Shown: positions 53,325 to 62,108 of the stretch, in pieces | Position numbering within the stretch: the first letter of the stretch is position 1 | Layout: each line of letters starts with the position of its first letter | Origin: Firmicutes bacterium UBA4845 | Lineage (GTDB): Bacteria > Bacillota > Clostridia > Tissierellales > Sedimentibacteraceae | Length of the DNA stretch: 64,000 bases | NCBI GenBank assembly: GCA_002399975.1 | Contig: DHER01000075.1 | Span: 1-64,000 of the forward strand | Direction: 5' to 3' | Program-made: the position numbers and the translations under genes | The notes under the pieces: model-generated | Databases searched by the model: none | What the model was told of the DNA's origin: nothing | The model's input: the letters and a program-made list of their open reading frames with translations, nothing else

Positions 53325-53915
53325 TTATTTATAAATAATGTATCTCCAAAGAAAATCTTTTGCTTCTTCAGCATAGTCCACATTTATTCTTTTTGTCTTT
53401 TCAATATTAAAATCTTCAAATTCGTCATTTTCAACATAAATCTCATCGCCCGTAAGATCTGTACCGTTATGCTCCTTCGTTATTTTAAGTGCATTGCATA
53501 ACTTTCCAGGTCCGTCAGACAAATTTTTTATCTGCCTTTTTGATAAACTTTCCAAAGACTTATTATATCTGTTAATACACATTTCATTTATATTTTCAAG
53601 AGATTTTACACCTCTAATGAGCACGGCGCTGCATATGCCTTCTCCATCAGTTACAAAATTCAAGCAATAGTACATTCCGTAAATTAGGTAAACATAAGTA
53701 TATCCCGGAGGTCCGAACATTATTTTTGTTCTTGGAGTGATTTTTCCGCCATAACCGTGGCTTGCCTTGTCAATTTCACCAATATACGCTTCAGTTTCCG
53801 TAATTCTGACTTTAATTATTTTATTATCATATTCACGCACAAGCACCTTACCCAGCAGTTCCTCCGCAACAATGCGTGCATCTCTGTCATAGAAGTTTCT
53901 GCTTAATTTGTTCAT
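53325..53915 (-). CDS. mpg: DNA-3-methyladenine glycosylase (AAG/Mpg family)
   Basis: A 196-residue base-excision repair glycosylase. The N-terminal LSRNFYDRDARIVAEELLGKVL is followed by the catalytic ITETEAYIGEIDKASHGYGGK near residues 38-58. GPPGYTYVYLIYGMYYCLNFV near 70 and GPGKLCNALKI near 135 complete the fold. It excises alkylated purines. The gene ends four bases before the -35 of the fabT promoter. GGGAG precedes the ATG. Confidence 0.94.
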   Translation of the reverse strand: MNKLSRNFYDRDARIVAEELLGKVLVREYDNKIIKVRITETEAYIGEIDKASHGYGGKITPRTKIMFGPPGYTYVYLIYGMYYCLNFVTDGEGICSAVLIRGVKSLENINEMCINRYNKSLESLSKRQIKNLSDGPGKLCNALKITKEHNGTDLTGDEIYVENDEFEDFNIEKTKRINVDYAEEAKDFLWRYIIYK

Positions 53916-53949
53916 TATAAAATTACTCCCGATTTTTAATTACAATTTA

Positions 53950-54723
53950 TTATAAATTAAATAATTTTCTAAAATTTTCTGCAGTTTTTTTCGCTACTAC
54001 ATCAACTGGAACTTCCTTGATCCTTGCAATTTCTTCTGCAGCATATTTCACATATTTCGGTTCGTTTCTTTTTCCCCTGAAAGGCTCCGGCGTTAAATAC
54101 GGACTGTCGGTTTCAATCAAAATTCTATCTAAAGGAACTTCCCTTGCCACAAGTTTGGGCGTTTTTGATTTTTTGAATGTAACAGGTCCTCCAAGAGAAA
54201 TGAAAAAACCAAGCTTCATGAACTCTTTTGCCATTTCCACACTACTTGAATAACAGTGAAGTATGCCTCTTGTTCCATCGTAGTTCTCTTCTTTCATAAT
54301 CTTGAAGACATCCTCATGTGCTTCCCTGTCATGAACTATGTATGGCATATCAAGCTCCTTAGCAAGACGTATCTGCTCCCTGAACCATATTTTCTGCGTC
54401 TCTCTGTCAGAGTTATCATAGAAATAATCCAGGCCTATTTCTCCAATTCCGATGACCTTTTTATTTTTGGCCAATTCTCTGAATATATCCATTGTATCGC
54501 CATTCATGAATTTAGAGTCATGAGGATGACATCCTACAGCCGCATATATAAATGGATATTTACCTGCCAATTCAACAGCTGCCTTTGACGAATCCAAGTC
54601 GGACCCAGGATCTAAAACTAATTCAATGTTATTATCTTTTAAGGTATCTATTACTTTATCTCTGTCTTCGTCAAAAGCTTTATCATCAAGATGGGCATGG
54701 CTGTCTATAAATTTATCTATCAT
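53950..54723 (-). CDS. tatD: TatD family metal-dependent hydrolase/deoxyribonuclease
   Basis: A 257-residue TIM-barrel nuclease. Metal ligands are in FIDSHAHLDDKAFDED (residues 5-20), IGEIGLDYFYD near 94, YIVHDREAHED near 131, GILHCYS near 155 and ETDSPYLTPEPFRGKRNEP near 205. It probably acts in DNA repair or RNA/DNA end trimming. Its start overlaps the end of the preceding membrane-protein gene by 11 bases, and mpg follows 34 bases on, giving a three-gene unit. Confidence 0.94.
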   Translation of the reverse strand: MIDKFIDSHAHLDDKAFDEDRDKVIDTLKDNNIELVLDPGSDLDSSKAAVELAGKYPFIYAAVGCHPHDSKFMNGDTMDIFRELAKNKKVIGIGEIGLDYFYDNSDRETQKIWFREQIRLAKELDMPYIVHDREAHEDVFKIMKEENYDGTRGILHCYSSSVEMAKEFMKLGFFISLGGPVTFKKSKTPKLVAREVPLDRILIETDSPYLTPEPFRGKRNEPKYVKYAAEEIARIKEVPVDVVAKKTAENFRKLFNL

Positions 54724-55261
54724 TTTTACTTCCTTTCTTACTGCTTTTTCTGTATTCCTTTACTGTTTTCTTGAAAGCTCCAAGTTGCGGATCATCTTTG
54801 CCGAATGTCAGTCCTGTAGATATATCTCTTCCGGCGTACGTATAGACTATTTTAACCTTAACCTGATCCTTTTTATTAGGCTTGAAATAATTAACAGCTT
54901 TAATTTCACCCCACCTTATTAATGTACCGCGCTTATGTATACCTAAAGTAGAAACCATTGTTTTTTTTATAATAGGAATATATAACAACACCATTAAAAC
55001 CGGAAAAACAACTGTCAAGAATAACATTTCCGTGTTAAAAATTCCAACTCTGATGCTGTTGATGATTAAAAAAACTGCTACAATCACAACAAAAATTATT
55101 ACTGCACTACTCACTATGTGTCTTATTTTATCATCGTTATCCAAATAAAACAACGGCTTAATGTTTTCCTTTTTATACTTTAACTTATTCTTAAAGCTTA
55201 AATAAATAAAGTAAATAGCAAAAATAAATATAAGTAAATAAACTATCTGCACAGCGTTCAT
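54713..55261 (-). CDS. Membrane protein of unknown function, three to four helices, DUF5673-like
   Basis: A 182-residue protein. One helix lies at residues 4-24, two more at about 49-68 and 73-97, then a hydrophilic domain with LGIHKRGTLIRWGEIKAVNY and FKPNKKDQVKVKIVYTYAGR. The I-R-W-x-E-I-K pattern is seen in DUF5673-like or PH-like membrane proteins, but I am unsure of the family. The very basic tail ends in SSKKGSKND. It overlaps tatD by 11 bases. AAGGAAAT precedes the ATG. Confidence 0.65.
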   Translation of the reverse strand: MNAVQIVYLLIFIFAIYFIYLSFKNKLKYKKENIKPLFYLDNDDKIRHIVSSAVIIFVVIVAVFLIINSIRVGIFNTEMLFLTVVFPVLMVLLYIPIIKKTMVSTLGIHKRGTLIRWGEIKAVNYFKPNKKDQVKVKIVYTYAGRDISTGLTFGKDDPQLGAFKKTVKEYRKSSKKGSKNDR

Positions 55262-55446
55262 AACGTATTTCCTTCTTTTTCGATATTTTCAATTAAGTTT
55301 AGCATATTATTATTATTATTTCAAGAAATATGCTATTAATTAATATATTTTTTGATTTCTTTATATTATATATTTCCTTATAACAGATATACATAATTAA
55401 GTAATGTTGAGATACGTTTTCGTCAAAATAAAATTAGCCTTCCTTA

Positions 55447-55475
55447 TTGACATACATAGGTTAATTATATATAAT
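55447..55475 (+). promoter_or_regulatory. Consensus promoter of the hydrogenase gene
   Basis: TTGACA, 17 bases, TATAAT, with the start expected near 55482. This leaves an untranslated leader of about 230 bases before hydA, containing an AAATACA/TGTATTT hairpin and a small leader frame. The 185 bases left of it are AT-rich and empty. Confidence 0.78.
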
Positions 55476-55642
55476 TAAATATATGTAATTTATGTATAAA
55501 TACAATAATTATAATGATGTATTTGTGACCTTTAATGTTAGCAAAATTAGATTTATCTGTAATAAAATATGGATGTATGATGGTAAAGACAAAAGAATTA
55601 GACACTAAAACTTCGAAAAAATGCAGCTAAAGATTGGAGAAA

Positions 55643-55711
55643 ATGAAAACGATTTACTGCTTAGTTGTCAGGCTGTTTTTACGTAATCTATTCAACACAT
55701 TATGGAGGTAA
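55643..55711 (+). CDS. 22-codon leader peptide upstream of the hydrogenase gene
   Basis: An ATG six bases after TTGGAG opens a 22-codon frame (MKTIYCLVVRLFLRN, then a short tail ending W-R). Its stop TAA lies inside the hydA translation start region, four bases before the hydA ATG. The last two sense codons, TGG AGG, form the hydA ribosome site. Translation of this frame would cover that site, so the arrangement implies coupling or regulation. Prediction only. Confidence 0.45.
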   Translation: MKTIYCLVVRLFLRNLFNTLWR

Positions 55712-55715
55712 AACT

Positions 55716-57410
55716 ATGGGCGGCACCATGATTATAGACGGTAGAAGTGTACAATATGACAAACAAAAAAATATTTTAAATGTTATAAGAGATTCGGGCA
55801 TTAATTTGCCTACATTTTGCTATCATTCAGAATTAAGCATCTACGGTGCATGTAGAATGTGCTCAGTAGAAACATCAAGCGGAAAAATAATTGCCTCATG
55901 TTCTGAAAGCCCGAAGGACGGCTTAGAAGTATACACAAATTCACCAAAAATAAGAAAATACAGGAAAATGATACTTGAACTTCTTCTTGCTAATCACGAC
56001 AAAGACTGCACATCTTGCGGACGTACAGGAAGGTGTCAATTGCAAAATCTGGCTAAAAGATACAGCCTTAACAAAAACAGATTTGCACAGCTGAATCATC
56101 AATATTACGAAATTGACAATTCAAGCCCCAGCATTATAAAAAATCCCAATAAGTGCATAAAATGCGGTGACTGTGTAAGAATGTGCGCAGAAATTCAAGG
56201 AATAGGAGCATTGGGTTTTGTCAATAGAGGAAGCGATGTCATAATCAAACCTGCTTTCAATAGAACCATTGCCGAAACTGAATGCGTTAGCTGCGGTCAA
56301 TGTCTCGTTGTATGTCCAACGGGAGCAATAACCATTAAAAACGAAACAGACAAAGCTTGGGATGCTTTATACGACAGCAGCAAAAGAGTCATATTTCAAA
56401 TAGCACCTGCGGTGCGGGTTGCCCTAGGTGAAGAATTCGGTAAAAAACCTGGTGAAATAGCAACAGGAAAAATTGTAGCAATTTTAAAAAGGCTGGGAGC
56501 TGATGATGTTTTTGACACTACCTTATCTGCTGATTTAACAGTTATAGAAGAAAGTAACGAATTCTTGGACAGATATTTAAAAAGTGAAAATCTACCGATG
56601 TTTACTTCATGCTGCCCAGGCTGGGTTAAATTTGCCGAAAACAAATATCCTGAGCTTGTAAAAAATATATCAACGTGCAAGTCCCCCCAGCAAATGTTAG
56701 GTACGGTTTTGAGAGAAGCCTACAAAGAGAAAGATAAGAAAGACGGAAAAGAAACATTCATTATTTCCGTCATGCCCTGTACAGCAAAAAAAGCAGAAGC
56801 AGCAAGGACCGAATTTAGTCATGACGGTGTAAGAGAAGTTGACTTAGTCATTACTACTGAGGAATTAGCAACCATGATAAATGAAATAGGCATTAAATTT
56901 GATGAAGTTGAAGAAGAAGCAATGGATATGCCTTTCGGTATAGGTTCAGGAGCCGGAATTATTTTTGGAACCACAGGAGGAGTAACCGAAGCCGTTCTGC
57001 GAAAAGTATTAAAGGACAAATTCGGAAAAAAGGACTGTGAAATTATCTATAACAATGTAAGAGGACTGAATTCAGTTAAAGAAGCTTCTGTAACTATTGA
57101 CGGTAACGAAATAAACTTAGCAGTGGTTCACGGCTTAAAAAATGCTGACGATTTGATAAAGAAAATTGAAAGCGGAGAAAAAAAATATGACTTAATTGAA
57201 ATTATGGCATGTACTGGCGGATGTGTCACAGGAGGAGGACAGCCCACGCCTAAATTGATAACAAAAGAAACAAGGAGTTTAAGGGCAAAGGGACTGTATA
57301 ACATTGATAAAACAAATTCAATAAAAAATTCTGATGATAATTATATTGCTGTAAACATTTTAGAAGGTATTATGAAAGATAAGAGACACATGCTGCATGT
57401 TCATTATTAA
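55716..57410 (+). CDS. hydA: [FeFe]-hydrogenase, ferredoxin-type multidomain (group A)
   Basis: A 564-residue hydrogenase with modules in order. A [2Fe-2S] ferredoxin domain (FCYHSELSIYGACRMC) comes first, then a His-Cys3 cluster (HDKDCTSCGRTGRC near 95) and two [4Fe-4S] motifs (CIKCGDCVRMC near 147; CVSCGQCLVVC near 190). The H-cluster domain has L1 TSCCPGWVKF near 295, L2 MPCTAKKAEA near 352 and L3 MACTGGCVTGGG near 496. It evolves or oxidises H2 with ferredoxin or NAD-linked partners. The ATG after GGAGGTAAAACT is used. No maturases (HydEFG) or NADH subunits are in the window. Confidence 0.95.
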   Translation: MGGTMIIDGRSVQYDKQKNILNVIRDSGINLPTFCYHSELSIYGACRMCSVETSSGKIIASCSESPKDGLEVYTNSPKIRKYRKMILELLLANHDKDCTSCGRTGRCQLQNLAKRYSLNKNRFAQLNHQYYEIDNSSPSIIKNPNKCIKCGDCVRMCAEIQGIGALGFVNRGSDVIIKPAFNRTIAETECVSCGQCLVVCPTGAITIKNETDKAWDALYDSSKRVIFQIAPAVRVALGEEFGKKPGEIATGKIVAILKRLGADDVFDTTLSADLTVIEESNEFLDRYLKSENLPMFTSCCPGWVKFAENKYPELVKNISTCKSPQQMLGTVLREAYKEKDKKDGKETFIISVMPCTAKKAEAARTEFSHDGVREVDLVITTEELATMINEIGIKFDEVEEEAMDMPFGIGSGAGIIFGTTGGVTEAVLRKVLKDKFGKKDCEIIYNNVRGLNSVKEASVTIDGNEINLAVVHGLKNADDLIKKIESGEKKYDLIEIMACTGGCVTGGGQPTPKLITKETRSLRAKGLYNIDKTNSIKNSDDNYIAVNILEGIMKDKRHMLHVHY

Positions 57411-57417
57411 AAACAAT

Positions 57418-57439
57418 CCCGCCAGCTTAAGCCGGCGGG
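57418..57439. terminator. GC-rich hairpin after hydA
   Basis: CCCGCCAGC and GCCGGCGGG form a stem with one mismatch and a TTAA loop, followed by TTCCTTT. The T-run is weak, but it is the only terminator candidate between the convergent hydA and ABC permease genes. Confidence 0.65.
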
Positions 57440-57514
57440 TTCCTTTGAAAAATTCCATGCTAATACTTTTTTATTTTTTATTTTTTTGCATTATATAATA
57501 AAAAAAACTGTTTT

Positions 57515-58336
57515 TCAATATTTTATGACTTTTTTCTCCAACCAGGCAGCAAAAAAGTACATAACAGCAGCAATAACTCCCAGTACAAAAACCCCCATCA
57601 TTACTAAATCCAATTTAAACGTTTGGCTTCCATATAATATTAAATATCCAATACCTGCCTTGGATACAAGAAACTCTCCTACTATAACTCCAATCCACGA
57701 TAATCCGATATTTACTTTTATTGCGCTCATGATGCAGGGAATATTCGCAGGAATTATAACTTTGCTTAAAATCTGGTATTTACTTGCGCCAAAAGTTTTC
57801 ATCAAGATTATCTTATCATTTTCAACACTTGTAAATCCCGTATACAATGTCATTGTTGTAACTACAACGGATATTGAAGCGGCAGTTACAACTATGCCCG
57901 AAAAACCCATTCCAGCCCACAAAATAATTATAGGCGCTAAAGCGGTTTTCGGAAGGCTGTTTAAAATAACTATATAAGGATCGGCAATCTTTGACAATTT
58001 TTCAAACCACCACAATAATACCGCAACTAACATTCCAACGACTGTGCCGACAAAAAAACCGGCCAGGGTTTCTGTAGTTGACACATATAAATGTTTAAAT
58101 AAACTTCCGTCCTTTACGAATTTAACAATTAACTTAAATATGGCACCCGGACTGCTGGTTAAAAACGTGTCTATAAAATTACAACGTGCAGCCCATTCCC
58201 AGAGAGCAACAAAAATAATAAATACGGATATTTGTGCTATTTTTATAAATTTCTTTTCTTTTTTTATTGACTTTAAATAATTTTCCTGTTCCTTGGATAT
58301 ATCGAAAGACGTCCCTGTTTTATTCCTCCATATCAT
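57515..58336 (-). CDS. ABC transporter permease (SsuC/TauC/ThiX family)
   Basis: A 273-residue permease with six membrane helices. The cytoplasmic EAA loop reads LMKTFGASKYQILSKVIIPANIP near residues 178-200. FFVGTVVGMLVAVLLWW near 88 and the C-terminal IGYLILYGSQTF are also characteristic. The family carries taurine, sulfonates, nitrate or thiamin precursors. The ATG lies seven bases after GGAGG. The reading frame overlaps the ATPase gene by 17 bases. Confidence 0.9.
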   Translation of the reverse strand: MIWRNKTGTSFDISKEQENYLKSIKKEKKFIKIAQISVFIIFVALWEWAARCNFIDTFLTSSPGAIFKLIVKFVKDGSLFKHLYVSTTETLAGFFVGTVVGMLVAVLLWWFEKLSKIADPYIVILNSLPKTALAPIIILWAGMGFSGIVVTAASISVVVTTMTLYTGFTSVENDKIILMKTFGASKYQILSKVIIPANIPCIMSAIKVNIGLSWIGVIVGEFLVSKAGIGYLILYGSQTFKLDLVMMGVFVLGVIAAVMYFFAAWLEKKVIKY

Positions 58337-59075
58337 CCAAATCCCTCCATATCTGTCTAAAATACTCTCCGAACTCCAAAGTATTTCTGCACTTCATAGG
58401 TGTCCTCTCCCCTTGGCACTGTGTAAACGTAATGGCATATTCTTTTTTTACTTTTGCAGGTCTTTCAGTAAAAACAATTACCCTGTCAGAAATGCTGACA
58501 GCTTCAGGAATATCATGTGTTACCAATATAGTAGTTATTTTTTCTCTCCTTAATATCTGGCCTACTTCGTTTCCGATAGAAATCCTTGTTTGATAATCCA
58601 AAGCCGAAAAAGGTTCATCTAAAAGCAGCAAATCAGGTTCTACAGCCAACGTACGGACTAAAGCAGCCCGCTGCCTCATACCTCCTGATAACTGACTTGG
58701 ATAATGGTTCCTAAAATTATATAATCCATACTTCTTCAGCATATTCATAACCTTTTCTTTATTTTCATCTGTAGCCATATGTTTTACTTCCAGCCCCAAA
58801 AGGCAGTTTTTAAATATATTCCTCCATTCATACAGCTGGTCGTTTTGAAACATAAAACCTATGCTGTCGGTATTAACTATGACTTCACCTTCAGACGGCT
58901 TTTCCAATCCGGCAATTATCGAAAGTATTGTGGACTTGCCTGAACCTGATGGACCTACAATAGCAACAATCTCTCCTTTTTTTACATTAAAAGACAAATT
59001 TTCTATTGCTTTTGTTTCGTTATTTATCGTATGAAACCTTTTAGAGACATTCTTCAATTTACATATATATTCCAT
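58320..59075 (-). CDS. ABC transporter ATP-binding protein (SsuB/TauB family)
   Basis: A 251-residue ATPase. Walker A is GPSGSGKST near residue 40, the Q-loop reads GFMFQNDQLYEW near 72, the signature is LSGGMRQRAALVRTL near 128, Walker B is LLLLDEPFSALD near 152 and the switch His is in LVTHDIPEAVSISD near 184. It has GGAGG before the ATG. No binding-protein gene lies adjacent. The NMT1-type lipoprotein at 25.0 kb is the obvious partner candidate. No TPP or other riboswitch was found upstream. Confidence 0.92.
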   Translation of the reverse strand: MEYICKLKNVSKRFHTINNETKAIENLSFNVKKGEIVAIVGPSGSGKSTILSIIAGLEKPSEGEVIVNTDSIGFMFQNDQLYEWRNIFKNCLLGLEVKHMATDENKEKVMNMLKKYGLYNFRNHYPSQLSGGMRQRAALVRTLAVEPDLLLLDEPFSALDYQTRISIGNEVGQILRREKITTILVTHDIPEAVSISDRVIVFTERPAKVKKEYAITFTQCQGERTPMKCRNTLEFGEYFRQIWRDLDDMEE

Positions 59076-59259
59076 TTTCCACCTCCGTCAGACGCAAAAG
59101 CTATATATTATGTTATTCAATTTCTTCTAATTAGTTAATGAATATTTATTTAGAATTTCAAGGATAACTTTGGAAGACATACCTGATAAAAACATTCATA
59201 ACAACGCTCAAAATTATCATAATAAAAATAAGATTCAAATTATAAGGACGGTGAAAAAA

Positions 59260-59394
59260 ATGATTATTATAGATAAGCTTATAAATAGGTTAAAAATGAA
59301 AAACAGCACTCATCCAAACCCGGGAAATGTTTATGTCCCTAAAAATTTTGAAGTAGAAGAACGAAAAGAAGATGTAGATGCCAATGAAAAATAG
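59260..59394 (+). CDS. 44-residue hydrophilic protein of unknown function
   Basis: A short frame starting MIIIDKLINRLKMKN with the site AAGGACGGTG about six to nine bases before the ATG. The N-terminal half is amphipathic and basic; a Pro/Gly turn (STHPNPGNVYVPKNF) leads to an acidic tail rich in Glu, Asp and Lys. The frame is open another 30 codons upstream but without a site. I recognise no family. It lies alone between the ABC ATPase (divergent) and feoA. Confidence 0.5.
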   Translation: MIIIDKLINRLKMKNSTHPNPGNVYVPKNFEVEERKEDVDANEK

Positions 59395-59629
59395 ATAGAA
59401 ATATCCATGTAACTTAACTCCTACCAAATATAACAATAATAAATACAGGGGGAATTTTTTTCATGCCTATTAAATCTGCAAAAACTTTTATATTATGATA
59501 ACTTTCCTTTTAATAATTTATAATAATTACTTTTCTTTGAAATTTCCACTAATTTTACTCTTTGTACATTTAGATGGTTTGAAAAACTGTGTCAAAATCT
59601 GATATGAATCATAAGATAATCTATGAATG

Positions 59630-59643
59630 TTAGCTTAGGCTAA
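59630..59643 (+). promoter_or_regulatory. DtxR/IdeR-like iron box upstream of feoA
   Basis: TTAGCTTAGGCTAA lies 38 bases before the feoA ATG. It and the bases that follow agree with the 19-base DtxR-family consensus (TTAGGTTAGSCTAACCTAA) at most positions and contain TTAG/CTAA half-sites. An iron-bound repressor of that family could act here; no such regulator gene lies in the window. The 240 bases to the left, back to the small gene, hold no other feature I can support. Confidence 0.5.
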
Positions 59644-59681
59644 AATTATTATTCTAAAACAATATGACAGGAGATATAATT

Positions 59682-59903
59682 ATGAAGATTCTTACAGATG
59701 CAAATATAGGAGAAATTGTTAAGGTCGGAAAAAATGACGCCAAAGATTCATTAAAGGAACGGCTTCTGGCCTTAGGTCTAACAAATGGAGCAAAAGTGGA
59801 AGTTTTAAGAAAAGGTCCAAAAAACAACCTTACCGTTTATAGAATAAGAGGAGCCATGATAGCACTTAGAAATGAAGAATCCAGGCTCATAAAAATTTTA
59901 TAA
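59682..59903 (+). CDS. feoA: Ferrous iron transport protein A
   Basis: A 73-residue SH3-like cytoplasmic protein that assists FeoB. The pattern is KVGKNDAKDSLKERLLALGLTNGAKVEVLRKGPKNN in spirit (LKERLLALGLTNG and EVLRKGP are the key blocks), followed by VYRIRGAMIALRNEESRLI. The start is the ATG after AGGAGATATAATT; the earlier ATG six codons upstream overlaps that site. It is 13 bases from feoB. Confidence 0.93.
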   Translation: MKILTDANIGEIVKVGKNDAKDSLKERLLALGLTNGAKVEVLRKGPKNNLTVYRIRGAMIALRNEESRLIKIL

Positions 59904-59916
59904 GGAGGCGGTTTAA

Positions 59917-62022
59917 TTGGGCCTTACAGCACAATCTACTAAATTGGAATCAATGAATGATATCTTTAATATTTCAAGAACCGCTGCACAGAAAGTTATT
60001 GCTTTGGCGGGAAATCCCAACACAGGCAAAAGCACGGTTTTCAATTACCTTACAGGTTTAAACCAACATACAGGCAACTGGCCGGGCAAAACTGTAGTAT
60101 CGGCAAGAGGAGAATATAACTACAATGAAAAAGAATATATAATAGTTGACTTGCCTGGTTCTTATTCATTGTTTACGGCCTCTAAAGATGAAGAAGTTTC
60201 AAGGGATTTCATATGCTACGGTGACTATGACGCAATAGTGGTGGTTTTAGACGCTACCTGTTTGGAAAGAAATTTGAACTTAGTTTTTCAAATATCTGAA
60301 ATAACCAACAGAATAATATTATGCGTAAACCTCATTGACGAGGCAAAAAAGAAAAATATAGTTTTAGATAAGGAGGGTCTTGAAAGCGAATTAAATATTC
60401 CGATAATATTAACTTCCGCAAGAAAAGGAATCGGAATGAATGAGCTAAAAAAAGCAATTGAAAAAGTAGCATCAAGCAATATTGAAGATAAACGTCATAA
60501 TGTAAAATATGACGAGAAAATTGAAAAAAGAGTTTCCGAAATAATACCTTACTTAGAAGAAATGAATATATCAAACCCAAGATGGTCTGCACTGCGTCTC
60601 TTAGACAGCTCAATCGATATATTCTCGTATAAAAAAAATAACAATTTAAGTATAGACCAAGCCAAATACCTGGCCAGCAAACTAAAAATCGAACCGGATA
60701 ATCAATTCATAAGAGAAAAAATTTCAGAACAAAATTACAACTATGCAAATTACTTAAAACAAAAGTATGTAACTGAAGATTATGCTAAATTGAACCGTGA
60801 TAAGAAAATCGACGATATTGTCACATCCAAAATATTCGGCATACCTATTATGCTTTTGCTTTTATGTCTAATACTTTGGATTACAATTCAGGGGGCCAAT
60901 GTACCTTCTCAAATTCTCAGCAGCTTGTTTTTCGGCTTTCAGCCCAAGCTTGCTGATTGGCTAATTAAGTTCGGAGCTTCCAATTTCGTCATAGGAATTA
61001 TAGTTGACGGTGTTTACGGGACTTTAGCATGGGTTGTATCAGTAATGCTCCCGCCAATGGCAATATTTTTCCCATTGTTTTCTCTGTTGGAGGATTTAGG
61101 ATATCTGCCGAGAGTCGCGTTTAACCTGGATCATCTGTTTAAAAAAGCATGTGCCCATGGAAAACAATGCCTTTCAATGTGCATGGGACTGGGGTGTAAT
61201 GCTGCAGGAGTTATAGGATGCAGGATAATTGATTCTCCTCGAGAAAGGATTATAGCAATAATTACCAATAATTTCATTCCATGCAACGGAAGATTTCCAA
61301 CAATAATAGCAATAGCATCAGCTTTCTTTGCGGTAACTTCCAGCTCATTTGTAAACGGGGCAGTACCTGCATTATTCATAACATTGCTTATTGTTTTAGG
61401 TGTTTGCATTACATTGGCAGTTTCATACTTATTGTCAAAAACACTTTTAAAGGGTATTCCGTCGACCTTTACTTTAGAACTTCCCCCCTATAGGGTACCT
61501 CAAATAGGAAGGCTGATATATACCTCTATCATTGACAGGACAATTTTTGTATTATCAAGAGCAGTCGTCATAGCAGCCCCGGCAGGTGCAGTAACATGGC
61601 TTATATCAAACATTTATATAGGTGACTTAAGCATACTCGCTCATATTTCAAATTTCCTGGAACCTGCCGCCTATCTAATAGGTCTTGACGGATTCATTTT
61701 AATGGCTTTCATAGTAGGTATTCCTGCAAATGAAATTGTTATACCTGTAATGCTCATGGCGTACCTTTCAACAGGCACACTGACAGATTTTGAAAGCATC
61801 GGACATCTGAGAACAATCCTTGTAAGCAATGGATGGACCCCTCTTACTGCTCTGAATACAATGCTTTTCAGCCTGCTTCACTGGCCCTGTTCAACAACGC
61901 TTTTGACCATAAAAAAAGAAACAGGAAGCATGAAATGGACTGTCGTAGCCTTTTTTTTACCAACAGCAATAGCATTTGCGGTATGTTTTATAACAGCAAG
62001 CATATATAGAATAATCTTTTAG
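59917..62022 (+). CDS. feoB: Ferrous iron transporter B
   Basis: A 701-residue Fe(II) transporter. The G-domain has G1 GNPNTGKST near residue 31, G3 DLPGSYS near 77 and G4 NLID near 138. A helical linker with guanine-dissociation-inhibitor role follows (about 200-300). The membrane part (from about 315) has two Gate motifs, including GLGCNAAGVIGCRII with the conserved Cys near 428, and ends with helix-rich LHWPCSTTLLTIKKE. The start is a TTG eight bases after AGGAGG; an ATG lies 13 codons later. There is no feoC. Confidence 0.95.
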   Translation: MGLTAQSTKLESMNDIFNISRTAAQKVIALAGNPNTGKSTVFNYLTGLNQHTGNWPGKTVVSARGEYNYNEKEYIIVDLPGSYSLFTASKDEEVSRDFICYGDYDAIVVVLDATCLERNLNLVFQISEITNRIILCVNLIDEAKKKNIVLDKEGLESELNIPIILTSARKGIGMNELKKAIEKVASSNIEDKRHNVKYDEKIEKRVSEIIPYLEEMNISNPRWSALRLLDSSIDIFSYKKNNNLSIDQAKYLASKLKIEPDNQFIREKISEQNYNYANYLKQKYVTEDYAKLNRDKKIDDIVTSKIFGIPIMLLLLCLILWITIQGANVPSQILSSLFFGFQPKLADWLIKFGASNFVIGIIVDGVYGTLAWVVSVMLPPMAIFFPLFSLLEDLGYLPRVAFNLDHLFKKACAHGKQCLSMCMGLGCNAAGVIGCRIIDSPRERIIAIITNNFIPCNGRFPTIIAIASAFFAVTSSSFVNGAVPALFITLLIVLGVCITLAVSYLLSKTLLKGIPSTFTLELPPYRVPQIGRLIYTSIIDRTIFVLSRAVVIAAPAGAVTWLISNIYIGDLSILAHISNFLEPAAYLIGLDGFILMAFIVGIPANEIVIPVMLMAYLSTGTLTDFESIGHLRTILVSNGWTPLTALNTMLFSLLHWPCSTTLLTIKKETGSMKWTVVAFFLPTAIAFAVCFITASIYRIIF

Positions 62023-62034
62023 AAACTTAAAATT

Positions 62035-62067
62035 ACCCGACTTCGCTTATTCGAAATCGGGTTTTTT
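62035..62067 (+). terminator. Intrinsic terminator of feoAB
   Basis: ACCCGACTTCG and CGAAATCGGGT form a stem with one mismatch, followed by TTTTT. Confidence 0.9.
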
Positions 62068-62108
62068 ATGTTAAAATGCAGGTATTTGAAAAATGTCAAA
62101 TTAATTAT

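Noticed and set aside
55500..55560. Rex operator upstream of the hydrogenase gene (TTGTGACC...GTTAGCAA)
   Set aside because: The half-sites are too far apart and mismatch the Rex consensus TTGTTAA-N4-TTAACAA.
59076..59260. TPP riboswitch for the ABC permease/ATPase pair
   Set aside because: None of the conserved TPP blocks (CTGAGA, ACCTGA in context, GCGNAGGGAA) appear upstream in the correct order on the minus strand.
59464..59499. An 11-codon frame (MPIKSAKTFIL) after AGGGGG
   Set aside because: It is very short, the spacing to ATG is ten bases of mostly T, and nothing else supports it.
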